DNA from: Bacteroides sp.
Lineage (GTDB): Bacteria; Bacteroidota; Bacteroidia; Bacteroidales; Bacteroidaceae
Direction of reading: 5' to 3'
NCBI GenBank assembly: GCA_021201335.1
Contig: JAJQFD010000038.1
Location: 6,125-70,124, forward strand
Length of the DNA stretch: 64,000 nucleotides
Shown here: in pieces, positions 8,459-17,198 of the stretch
Layout: each line of letters opens with the position of its first letter
Numbering within the stretch: position 1 is the first letter of the stretch
Made by a program: the position numbers and the translations under genes
The notes under the pieces: generated by a model
Told to the model about the DNA's origin: nothing
The model's database searches: none
What the model saw: the letters and a program-made list of their open reading frames with translations, nothing else

Positions 8459-8758
8459 GTAGTTCAACAAGACTAGTTTATGTTATTACATGAGTTGAGG
8501 GCATTTATTAAGGAATCCCAGAGGGATTGCATGTGCATAACCGCTGGATGTAATCCCGTGGGTTCAGGGATAGCCCATCTCTCCTCTCACAGCCCCAACG
8601 GGGGTGAAGAGCCATTGACCCACTTCGCGGCTCACGGAGATATTTCTATATCCTATCCCGTGGGATATCCATCCCACGGTTATGCACCTGTAATCCCTAC
8701 GGGATTCTTTAACTCTTTTCCCCAATTGTAATACCATACCCTCATTATGTTAAACTAC
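8459..8758. mobile_element. 300-bp element with terminal inverted repeats, copy 1
   Basis: The left end, 8459-8490, begins GTAGTTCAACA and ends TATGTTATTACA. The complement of the right end, 8727-8758, begins GTAGTTTAACA and ends TATGGTATTACA. The two 32-base arms agree at 24 positions. The left arm agrees at 26 of 32 positions with the left arm of a second element at 22046-22317. The interior of copy 1 is a hairpin-rich repeat (8507-8712). No transposase is present, so this looks like a non-autonomous element. I cannot identify a target duplication. It lies 22 bases upstream of the kinase start. Confidence 0.6.
8507..8712 (+). repeat. Hairpin-rich interspersed repeat, copy C (nested)
   Basis: It has the same modules as copies A and B: AATCCCAGAGGGATTG, GTGCATAACCGCTGG, ATCCCGTGG, CAGCCCCAACGGGGG, CATTGACCCACTTCG, CCCGTGGGATATCCATCC, GGTTATGCACC and the closing AATCCCTACGGGATT. 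It sits entirely inside the element with terminal inverted repeats at 8459-8758, between the divergent kinase and tolC operons. Confidence 0.85.
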
Positions 8759-8788
8759 TTGGCAAAAATACATTTATTTTCCATATAC

Positions 8789-8804
8789 GGGTAATAAATT
8801 ACCC
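8789..8804. promoter_or_regulatory. Palindromic upstream activator site for the NtrC-type regulator (candidate)
   Basis: GGGTAATAAATTACCC is a perfect 16-bp palindrome centred about 96 bp upstream of the GG of the sigma-54-like promoter at 8891, the usual place for an NtrC-class enhancer. A half site, ATTACCC, follows at 8827-8833. That this is the binding site of the regulator encoded at 5838-7193 is inferred from position. Confidence 0.6.
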
Positions 8805-8890
8805 AAATTGAGAAATAAAAGAGGCAATTACCCAAATACCCATTAGACGCTAAAACCGAAAACGTGCTGTTTATCAATACAATACAAAAA

Positions 8891-8905
8891 CGGCACGCTA
8901 TTTGA
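8891..8905 (+). promoter_or_regulatory. Sigma-54 (-24/-12) promoter of the tolC/ABC export operon (candidate)
   Basis: CGGCACGCTATTTGA fits the sigma-54 consensus TGGCAC-N5-TTGC with conserved GG, CAC and correct spacing; the -12 C is A. Transcription would begin near 8918 and leave about 70 bases of leader before the ATG at 8987. Palindromic sites flank it, and a sigma-54 activator is encoded divergently. Confidence 0.55.
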
Positions 8906-8942
8906 AATATTCATTAGCAGATCAATGATTATCATTCCATTT

Positions 8943-8958
8943 GGGTAACACATTACCC
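8943..8958. promoter_or_regulatory. Second GGGTAA/TTACCC palindrome in the tolC leader
   Basis: GGGTAACACATTACCC has the same arms as the site at 8789-8804 with a different centre. It is 28 bases before the tolC-like start codon and downstream of the predicted start point. It may be a second activator site acting from downstream, or a brake on transcription. Confidence 0.55.
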
Positions 8959-8986
8959 GTAATATGGACCAAGCACACAAAAAATC

Positions 8987-10510
8987 ATGAATAAGATGAA
9001 GCTTTCAGTCGTTTATTTATTTACTATCGCAGTGGGAATCAACTTATATGCATCCGACGAAGTATATAAAATCTCTTACGATGAGGCCATCCGCATTGCA
9101 CTGGGAGAGAGCTATACTGTTAAATACCACCAGCAGGAAATAGACGCTACTCATTACTCTTATCTCTACACTAAATCGGACTTTAAACCGATGCTCAACT
9201 TTGATTTATTTACCCCTTCCTGGAACGAAGGTCTGGAGAGTATTTCGCAAGTGGATGGATTGCCTGTTTACAATTCCACGGGTTCCATGCAGATGGGTGG
9301 GAATCTGAGTTTCAAATACGTATTGCCCACAGGTGGTAACTTTGCTTTCACCTCTAAAATGTATTGGGAAAACTACCGCACCACGCTATCACAAAAAGAC
9401 TATGAAGAACTGGAACGAGATCAGTTCTATTCCCGGCTGGCACTTTCTTTCAATCAACCGATATTTACGGCCAATCTTCTGAAAGAAAACATGAAGATAG
9501 CACAACTGGATTACCAGAAAAGTACCTGCTATTTCACCCGGGTACAAATGGATATTGTCTACAATGTGGCTGTAAGTTTCTATGAAGTTTACCAACTGGC
9601 TTACGAACTGAAGATCAACGAAGATCGACTGGCCAACTCCCGCGAAGCGTACCGGATTACCAAGCTAAAACAGGAGACAGGCAACTTGCCGGAAGGAGAA
9701 TTGCTGATTGCGGAAATCACCGTATCGCAAAACGAAGCCCGGGTGATGGAGAGTGAAGGGAAGCTGGAAGCTGCCAAAGATGAGTTTAAACTTCTCATTG
9801 GACTTGAGTTAGATAAAGATATTCAGCTGGTTGCCGATATGGAATTTGAAACCTTTACGGTGAATATGCCACAGGCCATCAACGAAGCACTGATGAACCG
9901 CATGGAAATACAGGAAAACAATATAGACATCGAACTGCAAAAGATTGAAGTGAAAAGAGCCAAACGCGAGCGGGAAATCAAAGGCAATATCTCTGCTTAC
10001 TACGACTTTACCGGACTCAGCACCCGCACCAGCGGATCGGTAGGACAGTTAATCAGTTCTTCTTTCGATAACATGGGAGATCGACCGAGCAACCGGGGAA
10101 TAGCCTTCACGCTATCGTACCCGATTGCCGATTGGGGAAGAGCCAAGAACCTCACCAAGCGGGCTCAAAGTCGACTGAAACAACGCGAACTCGATCTGGA
10201 AAACACCCGGCGAACCATCGAGCGGGAAATACGCGAGATTGTGCGCAGCGTATACGAAGCCGAAAAGAGATTCCGTATCAACCGGCGCAACCAGGAAGTA
10301 GCCATTGAGAGTTACCGGATCAGTGAGATGCGCTTTGAAAACGGAGATATGACAAGTCAGGAACTATCCATCGAACAGGAACGTCTCTCTCAGGTGCAGT
10401 TGGCCTTCATTGAAAGTTACATAACTTACAAGATTTCGGTAGCCAACCTGAACAGAAAAACGATGTTTGATTTTGAGAATAACAGAAGCTATTTACTCGA
10501 AGAGAGATAA
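8987..10510 (+). CDS. TolC-family outer membrane efflux protein
   Basis: A 507-residue outer-membrane channel protein of the TolC family. A signal peptide covers residues 1 to about 22 (MKLSVVYLFTIAVGINLYA). The mature protein has two long helical halves with the OEP repeat pattern: YDEAIRIALGESYTVKYHQQEIDA near the start, and later AINEALMNRMEIQENNIDIELQKIEVKRAKRE and SYPIADWGRAKNLTKRAQSRLKQRELDLENTRRTIEREI. TolC trimers form the exit duct across the outer membrane. It is the first gene of the export operon and sits behind the sigma-54-like promoter. The partner adaptor and ABC-2 genes follow on the same strand. Confidence 0.9.
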   Translation: MNKMKLSVVYLFTIAVGINLYASDEVYKISYDEAIRIALGESYTVKYHQQEIDATHYSYLYTKSDFKPMLNFDLFTPSWNEGLESISQVDGLPVYNSTGSMQMGGNLSFKYVLPTGGNFAFTSKMYWENYRTTLSQKDYEELERDQFYSRLALSFNQPIFTANLLKENMKIAQLDYQKSTCYFTRVQMDIVYNVAVSFYEVYQLAYELKINEDRLANSREAYRITKLKQETGNLPEGELLIAEITVSQNEARVMESEGKLEAAKDEFKLLIGLELDKDIQLVADMEFETFTVNMPQAINEALMNRMEIQENNIDIELQKIEVKRAKREREIKGNISAYYDFTGLSTRTSGSVGQLISSSFDNMGDRPSNRGIAFTLSYPIADWGRAKNLTKRAQSRLKQRELDLENTRRTIEREIREIVRSVYEAEKRFRINRRNQEVAIESYRISEMRFENGDMTSQELSIEQERLSQVQLAFIESYITYKISVANLNRKTMFDFENNRSYLLEER

Positions 10511-10641
10511 ATAAGGGACACATAAAGTCACAGGCGTACCATGCTAACAGGATCTTATTGCTAATCTCTTTCCACATTTTCATGTACTCTGTGCTTGTGT
10601 GTTTCACAAATAAAACAAATAAATAATCAATTTATAATACC

Positions 10642-12058
10642 ATGAAACGATTTTATCACTTGCTTCTCGCCTTGTTTTTATCGTTCTCTTTTATCCAAGC
10701 CCAGGATGACAGTGAAGCGGCCCTTTTACTGGATTTAAAGAAAACACGGGCCGACTATGAAGTAGCCAAACAAAAGTTTGATAATGACACGAAACTGTTC
10801 AATGCCAAAGCTATCTCGGCTAATGACTTTGACCGGTCGAAAAATGAGTTGCTAAGCAGAGAAGTGGATTATCAGAAACTCATACTGAAACTAATCTCCC
10901 AGCAAAGCTACATCACTGTGGAACGCGCCGTAAAATACCAGGATAAACGAGGCAACCGCAAAGTAAAGATCACGCTGCAAAGCGCACTCGAAGGTAATGA
11001 AGAGTATCTGAGTCAATTCAAAGACCATTTCGATGTCTTTACGCCCGAAATGCGCTCAGGGAAGATATACAATATCTATGTCTCCTTAATAGACAATGAA
11101 TCAAAGACAATTATCGGTACGCCGTATGAATACCGGGTATCCTCCATCGAATTGGGAAAAACGGCACACGCTGACTTCGAACTACTGAAAGATGCCGAAA
11201 GCCTCACCGTAGCCCTGAATTACAACAACCGAAAGGACGAAAAGAATATCTATCTGAAGAAAGATGCCAGCATGAGCGTGTTGGACATCACTTCTATGCA
11301 GTTCAGCCAGGAAACCGACCTGAATAGCAAAGCTATTTATGACATTACGCTGGAGCGTTTCTCTACCTCTGATGATGTGTATAGGCTTGAAATCAGGAAC
11401 CTTCCCCGCCAAATCACATACGAGTTTATGGACGGAGACAGTAAAGTAACGCAAATCAGGTTTTCACAGGGTGTAAACGTAAAAAAGCTATCTTTACAGG
11501 TTTATCTGCCGGACAGGGATGACGAACAAGTTGTGATTGACCAGCCTATCAAATTCCAGGTGGATGCGATCACAGCCTCCAGTGGTGAGAAAGCTGGGAC
11601 AGAACAACTGGAAATCATTCCGCGGGGAAGAGGAAAGATAGAAGTACGTGCCAATAATCTGTATCACGAAACTACTTCGGGACAGGAAACAACCATGGAT
11701 GTAATTGTTCGCAACGGTGGTAGCCGTCGACTGGATAATGTCCGGATTACTACCGAGAAACCGCTAGGCTGGGAAACAATAGTCGAACCGAATATCATCC
11801 GCAGCTTGGAGCCTGAGAAAGAGCAGGTTGTAAAAGTAACCATTATTCCTCCGAAGGATGGGGGGGGTAGGCGCACAGGAAGTAAAGATAAAAACGGAAG
11901 CCGTGGCAGACAACCGGAAGGTGGATACAGAAGATAAAACCGTGCGGATACAAGTCAACGCCCAGACATCCATCTGGGGTACTCTGCTTCTCATACTTCT
12001 GCTGATCGCCTTTATTGGCGGGGTAGTATGGTTTGGCATGAAGCTGAGTAAAAGATAG
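10642..12058 (+). pseudogene. Adaptor-like NEW3 protein, split by a poly-G frameshift
   Basis: Two frames make one protein of about 470 residues. It has a signal peptide (residues 1-20), then a charged coiled-coil hairpin (about 28-85, DLKKTRADYEVAKQKFDNDTKLF and ISANDFDRSKNELL) like that of membrane fusion proteins, then beta-rich repeats, a NEW3-like domain (GQETTMDVIVRNGGSRRLDNVRITTEKPLGW) and, after the shift, a C-terminal membrane helix (WGTLLLILLLIAFIGGVVWFGM). The frame breaks in a run of eight G at 11860-11867: seven G restore VTIIPPKDGGVGAQEVKIK. As read, the product stops at 11937 without its anchor. It lies between tolC and the ABC genes, where an adaptor is expected. Phase variation, sequence error or real loss are all possible. 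Confidence 0.8.
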
Positions 12059-12101
12059 TAACTTCTCCTATTAAGTATTAATCATTAAAATCAGATATAC
12101 C

Positions 12102-12818
12102 ATGTTACAAGCAATTGATTTAACGAAACGCTATGAAGACGGGCAGCTTGCTCTCGACTCTCTCAACCTCGAAATTAAACCCGGTGAGATCTTCTTCCTG
12201 CTGGGAGCGAATGGAGCAGGTAAAACTACCACCATTAATCTTATGCTCAATTTCATTGAACCTACTTCGGGCAAAGCCTTAATCGATGGAATAGATGTGA
12301 TGGAGCAACCGCTTGAAACCAAGAAAATGGTGGCGTTCGTCTCCGAGAATGTGATGCTTTACGGAAACTTCACAGCTCGTCAGAACCTGGACTTCTTTGC
12401 CCATCTGGGAGGAAAGACAAACCTGACCAAAGAGGATTACTACCATGTGATGCGCAGTGTAGGTCTTCAGGAAGATGCTTTTGAACGCAAACTGAAAAAC
12501 TTCTCAAAGGGGATGCGCCAGAAAGTAGGCCTGGCTATCGCCATCATCAAAGATGCCAATAATATCGTAATGGACGAGCCCACTACCGGACTCGACCCTA
12601 AAAGCGCAGCGGAGCTAATGCAGATACTTATCAACCTGCGCAACTCCGGAAAATCGATCTTAATGTGTACACACGACCTGTTTCGTGCCAAAGTAGTAGC
12701 AGACCGGGTGGGTATTATGAAAGAAGGCCGGCTGGTCATGCTTCGTACCCGCGACGAGTTTTTGCAGGATGATTTGGAACGTATTTATCTGGATTATATG
12801 CAGGAGGCAATACTATGA
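12102..12818 (+). CDS. ABC-2 type exporter ATP-binding protein
   Basis: A 238-residue ATPase that powers the two permeases encoded next. Walker A GANGAGKTT is at 35-43, the Q-loop region follows, the signature is FSKGMRQKVGLA near 130 (the SKGM variant common in ABC-2 exporters), Walker B is NIVMDEPTTGLDP and the H-loop is CTHD. It starts 43 bases after the adaptor and overlaps the first permease by 4 bases (ATGA), so translation is coupled. The substrate cannot be read from the sequence. Confidence 0.93.
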   Translation: MLQAIDLTKRYEDGQLALDSLNLEIKPGEIFFLLGANGAGKTTTINLMLNFIEPTSGKALIDGIDVMEQPLETKKMVAFVSENVMLYGNFTARQNLDFFAHLGGKTNLTKEDYYHVMRSVGLQEDAFERKLKNFSKGMRQKVGLAIAIIKDANNIVMDEPTTGLDPKSAAELMQILINLRNSGKSILMCTHDLFRAKVVADRVGIMKEGRLVMLRTRDEFLQDDLERIYLDYMQEAIL

Positions 12819-14362
12819 TTTGGTTAATTGCAAAGAAAGATTTCCTGCTGAATTTAATCTCAGTCAGGTTTATCATCGGTTTCTTTTTGTGCCTCGTTAT
12901 CATTCCTTTTACTATGGTGGTGAGTGTGGAAGATTTTGAGAACCAGCTGCGTATCTATAAAATAGATCAGGAGAAGGCAGAAAAAGAGTTCAAAACCTTG
13001 CGCGTGTATTCTCGCTTACGCCCGATAGTGGTAAAGCAACCCGAAACACTCAGTATCTTCAGCAAAGGTATATCGCATAACACAGGAAACAAAACAAAAG
13101 TAACCTTGCAGGAATACCCCTTATTCCCTTCAGGACATACTTCTTCGCGGGATAACCCGCTGTTAAACGCGTTCTTCTCGCTTGACTTTGCAACGGTCAT
13201 TGCCATCGTTATCTCCTTACTGGCTTTGGTGTTTTCATACGATTCCATCACACGCGAACGGGAAGACGGAACCATGAAGCTGGTGCTGACCAATCCGCTC
13301 AGCCGCATCTCTTTTCTGGTAGGTAAGCTGGCCGGATTATTACTGACCTTGTTGCCGATCCTTATTTTTTGTTACCTGCTGGCATGTCTGATTATCATTT
13401 TCAATCCTAACATTGCTCTCAATGGGTCTGACTGGATGGGAATATTCCTTTTATTCCTGACATCGATTATCTACATGTTTGTATTCGTGATGCTGGGTAT
13501 GTTCATTTCTTTCCTAACTTCTCACTCTTCTTCTTCCATTATCTTATGTTTGTTATGCTGGATAGGATTCCTGTTTATCATTCCTAACATGGCAACCTAT
13601 CTGTCCCAAAGCATTTCACGTACTCCTTTATATGATAATGTGCAGGTAGCTATCGACGATTACCATAAGGAATATCAAAAAGAAGAAGAAAAAGTATTTG
13701 AAGAGAAAAAAAAGGAAACTGGGGTGAAATCCTTCGGTTGGTGGAACCATAACTCAGGAAGCGATGGTTTTGAAATGTTATCTGGTGGTAAATGGGAAGT
13801 AGCCAGGGCTCATCAGTTGAAAAATGCCTGGTCGGAACCTGCGCGAATCGATATGGCTGATAAAATCTGGCCCATACAGAAAGACTATCTGGATAAACTA
13901 CAAAAGCAGCAACAGGTACAGCGATATCTTTCCTGGTTATCTCCTTCCGAATTGTTCGGACAAGCCACGGATGCACTTTGCCGTACGGATGCGGAAGCAT
14001 TTCTGAAGTATATGGAAACACAACGGATGTATCGTGAGACGATGATTCGTTTCTTCACAGACAAAAATCTGTTCACCTCTTTCCTTTACTTCACCCCACA
14101 ACCGGAGAAGGATTTCCCTACTGAACAGGAACTGGATGACTTTCATGCAGGAAAGGGAGGCAGAGGATATCCAAAAGATTGGGACCCCTGGGAGGAATAT
14201 TCATTTATCAACACCGATGATGTTCCCCGATATGTATATACCATGTCATCACCTCTGGATACTTTCAATGCCGCGTTGGGACGATTGGTTGCTTTATTAG
14301 CCATCAGTATATTACTGCTACTGGGTACTATTGCCGTATTTATTAAATATGATGTCCGATAA
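12815..14362 (+). CDS. ABC-2 permease with DUF3526-like large loop (first of two)
   Basis: A 515-residue membrane protein. One helix lies at the start (FIIGFFLCLVIIPFTMVV), then come four or five central helices (about 125-265, including ATVIAIVISLLALVFSYDSI and a long run of hydrophobic segments) and one last helix (LVALLAISILLLLGTIAVF), followed by KYDVR. A soluble part of about 200 residues separates the last two. The motif EREDGTMKLVLTNPLSRISFLVGKLAG is typical of ABC-2 permeases of the NosY/DUF3526 type. It probably forms a heterodimer with the next gene, 17 bases downstream. The substrate is unknown. Confidence 0.88.
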   Translation: MIWLIAKKDFLLNLISVRFIIGFFLCLVIIPFTMVVSVEDFENQLRIYKIDQEKAEKEFKTLRVYSRLRPIVVKQPETLSIFSKGISHNTGNKTKVTLQEYPLFPSGHTSSRDNPLLNAFFSLDFATVIAIVISLLALVFSYDSITREREDGTMKLVLTNPLSRISFLVGKLAGLLLTLLPILIFCYLLACLIIIFNPNIALNGSDWMGIFLLFLTSIIYMFVFVMLGMFISFLTSHSSSSIILCLLCWIGFLFIIPNMATYLSQSISRTPLYDNVQVAIDDYHKEYQKEEEKVFEEKKKETGVKSFGWWNHNSGSDGFEMLSGGKWEVARAHQLKNAWSEPARIDMADKIWPIQKDYLDKLQKQQQVQRYLSWLSPSELFGQATDALCRTDAEAFLKYMETQRMYRETMIRFFTDKNLFTSFLYFTPQPEKDFPTEQELDDFHAGKGGRGYPKDWDPWEEYSFINTDDVPRYVYTMSSPLDTFNAALGRLVALLAISILLLLGTIAVFIKYDVR

Positions 14363-14379
14363 CTTTAATCAGTAAAAGT

Positions 14380-15771
14380 ATGTTTAAAACTTTATATATA
14401 AGAGAAATCCAGAATTACCTGTACAGTCTTCGGTTTCAAATATCGCTGGTGATCGTGATACTGGTCTTCATCATTGGTACTATTTCATTTGTTTCATCAT
14501 TTAGTGATACGGATAAGAATTATGCACAATACAGAAGCTTACAGCAGTCTGAGTTAACAGAGCGGGCCCAAAATATATCAAGAGTAGCCACTTACTTTGA
14601 CACATATATTATTTCCCCGCGCGACAACGGTATTATCGCCGATTGCAAAGAAAGCGTATTACCCAACGAGTTTACGTACAATGCTTACAATGTATATGAA
14701 TTTTCCGTACGGCATAACTCGACCAATCCGTTGTTAAAACGTTCGGATAGTCTGACGTGGGTATTTATCCTCTCCATGTTCCTGAGCTTTGTGGCATTAC
14801 TCTTCTCTTTCGATGCTATTTCAGGAGAAAAGGAAGACCGCACGCTGGCTCTGGTTTTTTCAAACCCGGTTTCAAGGAAATCTTTCTTGTTGAGTAAACT
14901 GCTAAGTATTGTTACCGTTATTGTCGGAATGGCTATTATGGGAATACTTGTCAGCCTGATTATTCTTGCTTTCACAGGGAAAGTTTCCCTGAATGCCAAT
15001 TTCTTTATGGAGATACTTTGCTTTGTGGTAGTAAGCTTATTATTTATCACCATTTTTGCTTCTTTCGGGTTACTTTCCAGTGCCATCACCCGGTATTCAA
15101 ATATCAGTCTGCTGGTTTCACTTTGCTTTTGGCTCTTCTCTGCGGTTGTAATACCTAATACAGCTGTATTTTGGGCCAATAAGTTGTTTCCCATCCCGTC
15201 ATCCGACAAGATCGCCCAAATTGTAGATCAGGAAAAAGAAGACATCAACCGAAATGCCCCCTCAGGAAGCTGGTCGACAGGTATGGACCCATTCTATTAC
15301 AGGCATGAACTACGAGCGAACAATCAGACGAATTTAATGAACGCGGGTAAGAGGCACTATGATGCTTACTACCAGCAAATGTTTGAGCAGTTTGAGAAAA
15401 CAAGACAATTTACACTCCTGTCTCCTATCGCGCAATTCGAATATATCAATGAAGCCTTCCTGGGTGGCGGATATTTACGGTTTAAGAAAAACTGGAACGA
15501 TTTACATACTTTCCAGACACAGTTCCTGCAATGGTTTAAAGACATAGATGCCAAAGATGAGAAAAGCCCCCATTGGTATAATCCTGTTGAAACTTATTCC
15601 ACCAGTAAGCTACCAGTCGCTGTCGACCAGATTCCCCGGTATCAGGAACAACTGGCTCCTTTCGCGGAAAGGTTGGAGTTTATCTTCGGTTATCTGCTGG
15701 TAATGGTAGTTATGATAGCCGTATTCTTCGGACTTTGTTTCTACTTCTTTGTAAGATATGATGTGAGATAA
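14380..15771 (+). CDS. ABC-2 permease with DUF3526-like large loop (second of two)
   Basis: A 463-residue paralogue of the preceding permease with the same plan: a first helix (QISLVIVILVFIIGTISFV), a central cluster starting FILSMFLSFVALLFSFDAI, the motif GEKEDRTLALVFSNPVSRKSFLLSKLL, a soluble segment and a last helix ending FVRYDVR. Both permeases end in a YDVR motif, a sign of common origin. It is the last gene of the sigma-54-type operon that starts with tolC, and the next gene begins after its own promoter-like box. It is predicted to move a substrate across the inner membrane towards the adaptor and TolC. Confidence 0.88.
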   Translation: MFKTLYIREIQNYLYSLRFQISLVIVILVFIIGTISFVSSFSDTDKNYAQYRSLQQSELTERAQNISRVATYFDTYIISPRDNGIIADCKESVLPNEFTYNAYNVYEFSVRHNSTNPLLKRSDSLTWVFILSMFLSFVALLFSFDAISGEKEDRTLALVFSNPVSRKSFLLSKLLSIVTVIVGMAIMGILVSLIILAFTGKVSLNANFFMEILCFVVVSLLFITIFASFGLLSSAITRYSNISLLVSLCFWLFSAVVIPNTAVFWANKLFPIPSSDKIAQIVDQEKEDINRNAPSGSWSTGMDPFYYRHELRANNQTNLMNAGKRHYDAYYQQMFEQFEKTRQFTLLSPIAQFEYINEAFLGGGYLRFKKNWNDLHTFQTQFLQWFKDIDAKDEKSPHWYNPVETYSTSKLPVAVDQIPRYQEQLAPFAERLEFIFGYLLVMVVMIAVFFGLCFYFFVRYDVR

Positions 15772-15795
15772 TATTTTCACTCCGATTATTTTACT

Positions 15796-15803
15796 TATGT
15801 TTG
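15796..15803 (+). promoter_or_regulatory. Bacteroidales -7 box upstream of the GNAT gene (candidate)
   Basis: TATGTTTG matches TAnnTTTG and lies 23 bases before the ATG at 15827. A -33 TTTG at the right distance is not clear. Confidence 0.4.
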
Positions 15804-15826
15804 TATTCGTTTAAACGGATACAGGT

Positions 15827-16264
15827 ATGAAATCAAATATTATCCCTCTCTCACCGAAAAATTACGATGAGTTGCTTGCCCTGTGGGAATCTTCCGTCAG
15901 GGCAACTCATCATTTCCTAAAGGAATCATATTTACAGGAATTAAAACCTCTGCTGAAAAAGGAGTATTTCCCGTCCGTATCACTTTACGGAATCAAAGAT
16001 GAAAGCGATCATCTGGTGGCATTTCTGGGATGTCTGCGTAACAAGATAGAAATGCTGTTTGTACACCCGGATGCTTTTGGGAAAGGGCTGGGGAAAACAC
16101 TTATCCGATACGCTGTCGATGAACTAAAAGCCGACTCTGTAGATGTCAACGAACAGAACGAACAGGCAGTAGGTTTTTATCTGCACCAGGGATTTAAAAT
16201 CATCGGCAGAGATGAAACCGATAGTGAGGGGAAACCATATCCGATTCTACATTTGTCCCTATAG
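15827..16264 (+). CDS. GNAT family N-acetyltransferase
   Basis: A 145-residue GNAT acyltransferase that would move an acetyl group from acetyl-CoA to an amine. The core motif A is visible as [26 protein letters not shown] (about residues 80-108), where GKGLGK is the CoA-binding Q/RxxGxG/A loop in variant form. It is followed by the motif B segment [28 protein letters not shown]. The start is a conserved-looking [25 protein letters not shown], similar to YjaB/RimI-type small GNATs. The substrate is unknown. The next gene starts 5 bases after the stop. Confidence 0.88.
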   Translation: MKSNIIPLSPKNYDELLALWESSVRATHHFLKESYLQELKPLLKKEYFPSVSLYGIKDESDHLVAFLGCLRNKIEMLFVHPDAFGKGLGKTLIRYAVDELKADSVDVNEQNEQAVGFYLHQGFKIIGRDETDSEGKPYPILHLSL

Positions 16265-16268
16265 TAAG

Positions 16269-17171
16269 ATGGTACCTCAGAAACGGCCGCAAGTAGAACT
16301 GGTAACCTGTGAAACTGCCATTAACAAGTTGAAAAGAAAAATCCCCTACGGATGGGACCTTAATATTTACCGTGGATGCCAGCACGGTTGCACATATTGC
16401 TTTGCCTAATATTCTCATAAATATCTCGACAAAAAAGATTTCTACAATGAGATTGTAGTGAAAACAAACATTGTGGAAAAGCTGGAGCAGCAATTATCCA
16501 GTCCGAATTGGAAACGGGAAATCGTGAATATCGGAGGTGTAACCGATAGCTATCAGCCCCTTGAAGAAGAGTTTCAGTTGATGCCGGATATACTCAAACT
16601 CATGATCCGGTATAAAACTCCCGCCATTATCTCTACCAAATCCGACCTGGTACTGAGGGATTATGACCTGATTGATGAACTCTCCCGCATTACCTATATA
16701 AATATAGCTGCCACCATCACCACCGGGGATGAATCCATCCGAAAAGAGATCGAGCCCGGTGGTGTAAGTTCCAAACGACGATTTGCCATGCTAAAGGAAT
16801 TCAGAAAAACAAACGCCTCCATCGGTGTACATGTTATGCCTATCATTCCCTATTTAACGGATAGTCGGGAGAATATGGAATGGTTGTTTAGTAATGCCAA
16901 GGATTGTGGAGCGGATTATCTCTTGCCTGGAACACTGTATCTGAGAGGAAATACCCGCACGAACTTCTTCCGGTTTATTGCCGATAGGATTCCAGAATTG
17001 CATGAACCTCTATCTAATCTCTATAAAAAAGGAGGGGCTGGAAAAGAATATAAAAGTCAGCTATATGAGATGGTTAACGAAATCAGAAACCGTTACGGTG
17101 TATCGGGAAGTTATTCCAAACCTATAAAAGACAAATTAAGGTCTGAGTCCTTTCAATTGTCTTTGTTTTAA
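16269..17171 (+). pseudogene. Radical SAM protein interrupted by an in-frame TAA
   Basis: A 300-codon reading frame of the radical SAM superfamily, of the type with an [12 protein letters not shown] cluster motif (SPL/Rv2578c-like). The CxxxCxxC triad that binds the 4Fe-4S cluster is intact at about residues 38-45. The very next codon after CFA is TAA (16407-16409); the frame then continues without a shift (YSHKYLDKKDFYNEIVVKTN...) through the rest of the barrel. The first ATG with family similarity is at 16269. A restart at the GTG/ATG codons near 16458 would lack the cluster, so it could not act as a radical enzyme. Nonsense mutation or sequence error is likely. Confidence 0.82.
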
Positions 17172-17174
17172 TAT

Positions 17175-17182
17175 TACCTTTG
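17175..17182 (+). promoter_or_regulatory. Bacteroidales -7 box upstream of the PagL-like gene (candidate)
   Basis: TACCTTTG matches TAnnTTTG and ends 17 bases before the ATG at 17199. TTG at 17157-17159 is a little close for a -33 element. Confidence 0.4.
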
Positions 17183-17198
17183 TGTATAAAACTATCGA

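Noticed and set aside
8480..8731. 83-residue forward frame upstream of tolC
   Set aside because: It spans repeat copy C and the element ends, and the translation simply reads repeat sequence.
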